A stretch of DNA of 8,416 nt, taken from NCBI GenBank assembly GCA_964542665.1, contig CAZIUF010000032.1:1-8416 (forward strand), given 5' to 3'. Made by a program: the position numbers and the translations under genes. This document shows positions 4,499-8,416 of the stretch, piece after piece. The notes beneath the pieces were generated by a model. That model made no database searches and was not told the origin of the DNA. It saw only the letters and a list, made by a program, of their open reading frames with translations. This stretch comes from JAGOLU01 sp964542665 (GTDB lineage Bacteria > Patescibacteriota > Microgenomatia > UBA1406 > GWC2-37-13). Position 1 is the stretch's first letter. Each line of letters starts with the position of its first letter.

Positions 4499-5707
4499 CT
4501 ATTCGTACCGTATAGCTTCGATTGGAGATAGAAGAGATGCCTTGCGTGCAGGGAAAACGCCAAATACAACTCCGATCAGGGATGAGACCCCAACTGCCAA
4601 CAAAACAGACTGAACATTTATATATGCCGGGAAGAAACTCTGTATTCCGGCAACGATCAAAAATGCAAGACTGATCCCGAGTAATCCTCCAAATAGCGAA
4701 AGGGTCACAGCTTCGATCAAGAATTGCCATAGTATGTCTGCTCTCCTGGCACCAAGAGCACGCCTCACGCCGATTTCTTTGATGCGCTCTGACACCGAGA
4801 CATACATAATATTCATAATCCCCACTCCTCCGACAACAAGTGAAATGGCTGCTATACCAGTAAGTACCGAGCTCAAGATACCAAAAATACTCGTCACTGC
4901 ACCTTGTATCTGTGAGAGTTCGACTATCGAGAAATCGTCTGCCTTGTAATCCCGTTCAAGTGCTTGTGATATGGCCACTTTTGCTGCTTCGAGTTTGGTA
5001 GGGTCGCGTACAACAAGTGTCGCAGCAGAGAACTTCTTATCTGTGTTATAGATAAATCCTGTTCTGAAGGGTATAGAAATGTTATTGTCATAATCAGGCC
5101 CACCAAATCCTGCAGAGCCCACTTTTTTGAGGGTACCGACGACTGTAAATGTTTGCTGTTCTATCTTGATCTTTTTCCCCAATGCATTTCCTGATTCATC
5201 AAAAAGTTTTCTTGCTATCTCATATCCGAGCACAGCTACCTTTGCTCTTCTCTGATCATCTTGTTGGGTGAAAAGACGCCCTTTATCGAGTATAAAGTTA
5301 CGGACTACAAATACATCTGCAGTCGACATAACCATATCTACAGGTTCAGTTTTTCCATTAGCAATCACTGTTGTGGATCGTTGTACCGAAGGGATAGCAT
5401 ACTTGAGCTCCTTAAGACGCTTCAGGTTGTCAATGTCTCTTTCGGAAAAACGTGTTACAGCTTGATTACCTCCTCCACCCCTAAATCTACCATTCGAAAG
5501 TACTTGACCAGGGAAAAGGATAAGCTGTCCAGATCCGAGTGATTCAAACTGATCATTGATAGATTTTTTGAGTCCGAGTCCAAATGCAATAATCAAAACC
5601 ACCGAAAGAACACCTATCAAGATCCCAAGTGATGTGAGAAGTGTACGAACTTTATTTCGACTAAAGTCTTCTAGTCCTGATATAAAGATGGTAAATAGGT
5701 AATACAT
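4499..5707 (-). CDS. MacB/FtsX-type ABC transporter permease
   Basis: A 402-residue membrane component of a MacAB-like mechanotransmission exporter. The order is as expected: a cytoplasmic N-terminal helix with RNKVRTLLTSLGI, TM1 (about 22-44), a large extracytoplasmic MacB core domain (about 45-270), then TM2 (273-300), TM3 (328-355) and TM4 (365-387). Family signatures are VGGVGIMNIMYVSVSERIKE (292-311), EIGVRRALGA (311-320) and the C-terminal GVFPARKASLLSPIEAIRYE (383-402). Unlike E. coli MacB, there is no fused ATPase; that is the gene ending three nucleotides upstream, so the two are almost certainly translated together. With the adaptor gene at 6530-7555 it forms a three-gene system. 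The substrate is unknown; relatives export peptides, macrolides or lipoproteins. The stop is 10 nt from the convergent mutM stop. Confidence 0.94.
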   Translation of the reverse strand: MYYLFTIFISGLEDFSRNKVRTLLTSLGILIGVLSVVLIIAFGLGLKKSINDQFESLGSGQLILFPGQVLSNGRFRGGGGNQAVTRFSERDIDNLKRLKELKYAIPSVQRSTTVIANGKTEPVDMVMSTADVFVVRNFILDKGRLFTQQDDQRRAKVAVLGYEIARKLFDESGNALGKKIKIEQQTFTVVGTLKKVGSAGFGGPDYDNNISIPFRTGFIYNTDKKFSAATLVVRDPTKLEAAKVAISQALERDYKADDFSIVELSQIQGAVTSIFGILSSVLTGIAAISLVVGGVGIMNIMYVSVSERIKEIGVRRALGARRADILWQFLIEAVTLSLFGGLLGISLAFLIVAGIQSFFPAYINVQSVLLAVGVSSLIGVVFGVFPARKASLLSPIEAIRYE

Positions 5708-5710
5708 AGC

Positions 5711-6385
5711 TCATGACTCAATGATTTGTCCATCTTTCATCCTGATTTGACGTTTTGCTTTTGCCGCTATATCTGCTTCGTGAGTGACAATCAGTATGGT
5801 GATCTTGTCCTGAGTATTAAGTTCTTTGAAAAGTTTCATGATCTCTTCACCAGTTTTTGTATCGAGATTGCCTGTTGGCTCATCTGCCAGAATAAAGTCA
5901 GGCTTCATGATGAGTGCACGTGCTATCGCGACGCGCTGTTGCTGACCTCCAGATATCTTATTTGGGTATGATTTGGCTTTTTCTGATAATCCAAATCTGT
6001 TGAGTAAATATTCTGCATATTCTCTTGGATTATAGGTAAGTTTTTTTCGCGTATAAAGAACTGGAACTAGTACATTTTCGAGTATGGTTAATTTGTTTAT
6101 CAAGTTAAATTGCTGAAACACAAAGCCAATATATTCATTGCGAAGCTTAGAAAGCTCGTTATCTGAAAGGTTTTCAGCTTCTCTTCCTCCGATGATAACT
6201 TTGCCTTTGCTTGGTTTATCCAGCAGTCCAAGTATCTGCATGCATGTTGATTTACCACATCCTGATGGACCAGTGATAGCTACAAACTCACCTGCATCGA
6301 CTTTCAAAGAGATGCCTTTGAGCGCGACAAATGTTTCTTCGGCATTGATTTGATACTCTTTCCAAATATTCTGAAGTTCGATCAT
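5711..6385 (-). CDS. MacB/LolD-type ABC transporter ATP-binding protein
   Basis: A 224-residue ATPase that powers the adjacent permease. It shows Walker A GPSGCGKST (39-47), the Q-loop in FVFQQFN (88-94), signature ISGGQQQR (144-151; leucine is commoner than isoleucine first), Walker B FILADEP with D168 and E169, the D-loop GNLD (172-175), and H202 of the H-loop. TGNLDTKTGEEIM is typical of the MacB/LolD/FtsE group. A TTG at 6412 would add nine residues, but the family N-terminus MIELQNIWKEY begins at the ATG at 6385, which is used here; no Shine-Dalgarno site supports either. The extended frame would run up to the edge of the large hairpin at 6412-6490. The permease starts three nucleotides after the stop. 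Confidence 0.95.
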   Translation of the reverse strand: MIELQNIWKEYQINAEETFVALKGISLKVDAGEFVAITGPSGCGKSTCMQILGLLDKPSKGKVIIGGREAENLSDNELSKLRNEYIGFVFQQFNLINKLTILENVLVPVLYTRKKLTYNPREYAEYLLNRFGLSEKAKSYPNKISGGQQQRVAIARALIMKPDFILADEPTGNLDTKTGEEIMKLFKELNTQDKITILIVTHEADIAAKAKRQIRMKDGQIIES

Positions 6386-6411
6386 GATGGGAATAGTTGA
6401 TAACTGACGCA

Positions 6412-6490
6412 ATCATGTATTGAGATTTTTTGCTGAATCTCTGTCTGAGCGATAGCGAGTTAGATGAAGCAAAAAATCTCAATACATGAT
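6412..6490. repeat. 79-nt inverted repeat with a perfect 23-bp stem
   Basis: Arm 6412-6434 is the exact reverse complement of arm 6468-6490. After a symmetric two-base mismatch (GA/GA on the plus strand, TC/TC on the minus strand) a further 4 bp pair, ATCT (6437-6440) with AGAT (6462-6465), leaving a 21-nt apical loop. It lies between the adaptor stop and the ATPase start in the same transcription direction. The stem contains six A/T pairs in a row, but no U run follows it, so it is not a standard intrinsic terminator. Candidate roles are an RNase III or stability site that sets adaptor-to-ATPase ratio, an attenuator, or a small non-autonomous mobile element. No target duplication was recognised at its edges. 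Confidence 0.9.
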
Positions 6491-6529
6491 CTATTAACTC
6501 TGTGTCCTTTTATATCTTATTGTCTTCTG

Positions 6530-7555
6530 TCATTTCGTTTCGATGAGTATATCTCCAGCCTTGAGACCGGATTTGATCTCAACTGTTGAGTCCCCTTCTT
6601 CTCCTATCTTTACTTCAACTTTTACTCGTTTTCCATCTACTAATTTTGTAACATTTTTCTTTCCATTCTCGGTCTTTATGTATTGGATAGGGATAGCGAT
6701 AACATTACTCTTCTGGCGAGTCGTAAACTCTGCATCTCCTGTCATGCCCAATCTATATTTCAAGTTGACATTATCAGTAACAAAAAGCATCTTGATCTCA
6801 TAGACTGTTCCAGACTCTCCCGTTTTGGGCGTGAAGGCTATTGATTTTACGGTGGCGAGCATTTTCTCATCTGCATATGGATCAAGCACAACCTGTGCAG
6901 TTTGACCAACCATAAGGTTTGGAACCTCGGTCTGGTCTGCACTCGCTGAAAAGTAGATAGTCGCTGGGTTGATGATTTCAAATGTATTTGCTGGCGTCAC
7001 GATGATGCCGGGCTGTGTCACCGACATATGAGTCACTACTCCCTCGATAGGTGTACTCAGATAGGAATATTCTCGAGCAAGTGTCTGTAACTCAACATTG
7101 ATCACGGAGTTATTAAGCCCAAACTGAGCCTTGTCGATGATGCGTTTCATCCGATCACCAACATCTCCATCACGGTAGGGAGCATCTTTGTTGTCTTGTT
7201 TTGTTTGATCAAAATCCCATCGGGTGATCATATAGGTATTCAGCTGGCTTTCGAGACTTTTTTGTAGCTCGCGCTGGTCTAGACTGGCGATGCCCTGACC
7301 CTTTTTTACGTAATCCCCTTCTTTTGCACCGAGCCAGGTGAGGCGACCTCCCGCCTTGAAGGCAAGAGTTACCTTCTCGTCAGCGTCGATTTTGCCAGAT
7401 AAAGTCAGAGTGTTTTTGAGTGTGGTTTTCTCGACGGTGTATGTCGTCTCGCCCTCAGCGAGCGTAGCCGCGTTTGCAATCTTGGTTTTATAGTACGTAT
7501 ATGCCCCAAATCCCAAGATTCCAAGCACGACAAGTATGATGATGATTTTTTTCAT
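6530..7555 (-). CDS. MacA/HlyD-type membrane fusion (adaptor) protein
   Basis: A 341-residue adaptor anchored by one N-terminal membrane helix (about 4-22), with the rest extracytoplasmic. The first half of the biotinyl-lipoyl-like domain is at 62-93 (VTLAFKAGGRLTWLGAKEGD, then VKKGQGIASLD). A short helical hairpin follows (about 94-162), shorter than in adaptors that reach an outer-membrane channel. The second lipoyl half is at 167-197 (STPIEGVVTHM, then TQPGIIV), followed by beta-barrel and membrane-proximal domains ending GLKAGDILIETK. It should couple the MacB-like permease and ATPase encoded downstream to substrate release. No TolC-like gene is in the window, which fits a cell without an outer membrane, an inference only. 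No Shine-Dalgarno site precedes ATG 7555. A 79-nt hairpin separates it from the ATPase gene. Confidence 0.92.
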   Translation of the reverse strand: MKKIIIILVVLGILGFGAYTYYKTKIANAATLAEGETTYTVEKTTLKNTLTLSGKIDADEKVTLAFKAGGRLTWLGAKEGDYVKKGQGIASLDQRELQKSLESQLNTYMITRWDFDQTKQDNKDAPYRDGDVGDRMKRIIDKAQFGLNNSVINVELQTLAREYSYLSTPIEGVVTHMSVTQPGIIVTPANTFEIINPATIYFSASADQTEVPNLMVGQTAQVVLDPYADEKMLATVKSIAFTPKTGESGTVYEIKMLFVTDNVNLKYRLGMTGDAEFTTRQKSNVIAIPIQYIKTENGKKNVTKLVDGKRVKVEVKIGEEGDSTVEIKSGLKAGDILIETK

Positions 7556-7566
7556 AGGAATGACGC

Positions 7567-7572
7567 TATAAT
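7567..7572 (+). promoter_or_regulatory. Possible -10 box TATAAT for the gene at 7585
   Basis: A perfect TATAAT lies in the 29-nt gap between two divergent start codons, 12 nt before the plus-strand ATG, predicting a leader of about 5 nt. No good -35 sequence is seen; the corresponding bases lie within the start of the adaptor gene. Confidence 0.4.
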
Positions 7573-7584
7573 TGAGTTTACAGT

Positions 7585-8416
7585 ATGTTTCACCTCAAGT
7601 CTAGCCCAAAACACTACTTGTTTGTGGTCCTTCTAACTCTTGCCCCTATCTTGCTAATATATGCACCATTTGCGCTACACCTCAAACACATCTATTTCCT
7701 AGACCTCAAGGATTCCGGATTGCAACAGATATATAAAAATTGGGATGGCCCAAACTATGTGCTCAACGCAATCACTCAGTTTGATCCAATTGAGATAGGT
7801 AAGCGAGCATTTTTGCAGCGACCAAATGAGTACTATGCGGCACATTTCCCACTTTATAGTTGGCTGATCGCTCCATTGGGTGCAATTATTGGCTATTTTC
7901 CTGCGGCTCTCGTGGTGAATCTATTCAGTAATGTCTTGTTAAATATAGTATTTTTCAATTGGATCAAGCAGTATTCCAAGCACCCATTGTGGCTCACCTT
8001 TGTATTTACAATTTTTCCACCACGATATTGGATCGTTCGCAGCGTTATTTCACCCGAGATGCTCCTTGGTGCACTCATCCTCACAGCATTGTGGAAGTGG
8101 GAACGAGGATATTATATTCGCGCAGGGATACTGGCCTCACTTGCTGTCTTCGCAAAGTTTCAAGCGATCATAGTTATGCCTGTGTATGTGGCAACTTCTT
8201 TGATTCAAGTCTTTCCATGGATCAGTGCTGCCACATGTAACTGGCGAGCTCGATTTCATACACGATTTGGGATTGGCATGCTCTTGGCCATCTGCGCTCC
8301 CTTCATCGGATATTTACTGGTTGCATATTTCTACCAATCTACGCTGGGTGACTTCAATGCGTATTTCCGAGCACAAGCAACGGTAGGTATGGGTGCGTCG
8401 TATCCGTTTGCAATGT
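7585..8416 (+). CDS. Polytopic membrane protein, GT-C glycosyltransferase-like, 3' end outside the window
   Basis: The frame is open from ATG 7585 to the right edge (277 codons) with no stop. The protein has a first hydrophobic helix (about 11-31), then an extracytoplasmic-looking segment with DLKDSG (40-45) and KNWDGPNYVLNA (51-62), then several further helices (about 93-125, 135-147, 158-170, 179-203, 229-250). A membrane helix followed by a loop containing Asp and WDG-Y is the usual plan of GT-C enzymes such as PIG-M/ArnT-like mannosyl and arabinosyl transferases, which use polyprenyl-phosphate sugars outside the membrane. That fits the neighbouring uppP and GT4 genes, but the donor and acceptor are not identifiable and the C-terminal half is missing. 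Isoleucine AUA codons are frequent (six in this partial gene). No Shine-Dalgarno site is seen. Confidence 0.78.
   Translation, partial: MFHLKSSPKHYLFVVLLTLAPILLIYAPFALHLKHIYFLDLKDSGLQQIYKNWDGPNYVLNAITQFDPIEIGKRAFLQRPNEYYAAHFPLYSWLIAPLGAIIGYFPAALVVNLFSNVLLNIVFFNWIKQYSKHPLWLTFVFTIFPPRYWIVRSVISPEMLLGALILTALWKWERGYYIRAGILASLAVFAKFQAIIVMPVYVATSLIQVFPWISAATCNWRARFHTRFGIGMLLAICAPFIGYLLVAYFYQSTLGDFNAYFRAQATVGMGASYPFAM

Noticed and set aside
6412..6490. The large hairpin as an intrinsic terminator
   Set aside because: The stem is not followed by a U run on either strand; the T/A run lies inside the stem.
1..8416. CRISPR array, diversity-generating retroelement, transposase or phage genes
   Set aside because: No regularly spaced direct repeats of suitable length, no reverse transcriptase, integrase or transposase motifs were seen; the repeats present are short palindromes and heptamers.

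Overview
The window reads as a compact, gene-dense bacterial chromosome segment at moderate G+C. The best guess is a member of the Candidate Phyla Radiation (Patescibacteria, perhaps Parcubacteria-like). The reasons are intergenic gaps mostly of 3-40 nt, almost no Shine-Dalgarno sites, tRNA genes without an encoded CCA end, short single-domain proteins, and small palindromic or heptameric repeats inside reading frames. No ribosomal or other strong marker gene is present, so the placement is an inference.

Layout. (1) 1-1755, minus strand: uppP (undecaprenyl-diphosphate phosphatase), tRNA-Arg(CCG), tRNA-Ala(CGC), a CYTH-domain gene and a tRNA-Ile(UAU) cut by the left edge, possibly one mixed mRNA/tRNA transcript. 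(2) 1787-4488, plus strand: an RBBP9/YdeN-like serine hydrolase, a GT4 glycosyltransferase overlapping it by ATGA, and mutM (formamidopyrimidine-DNA glycosylase). (3) 4499-7555, minus strand: a MacAB-type exporter with separate adaptor, ATPase and permease genes; a 79-nt near-perfect hairpin separates adaptor from ATPase. (4) 7585 to the right edge, plus strand: the first 277 codons of a polytopic membrane protein resembling GT-C glycosyltransferases.

Themes. uppP recycles the undecaprenyl carrier, and the GT4 and GT-C-like proteins fit lipid-linked or cell-surface glycan assembly, so much of the window is cell-envelope work, with an exporter alongside.

The most unusual content is repeated DNA that has expanded proteins in frame. 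A structured 40-46 nt element occurs in both the hydrolase gene and mutM. In mutM it ends a 120-nt insertion with 9-bp terminal inverted repeats and an 18-bp perfect palindrome. The GT4 gene carries three patches of a TCNAARN-like heptamer in linker regions. These recall palindromic elements that insert into open reading frames in Rickettsia, but this family is not one I can name. The two divergent gene pairs are separated by only about 30 nt, each holding a TATAAT box close to a start codon, which suggests very short or absent 5' leaders.
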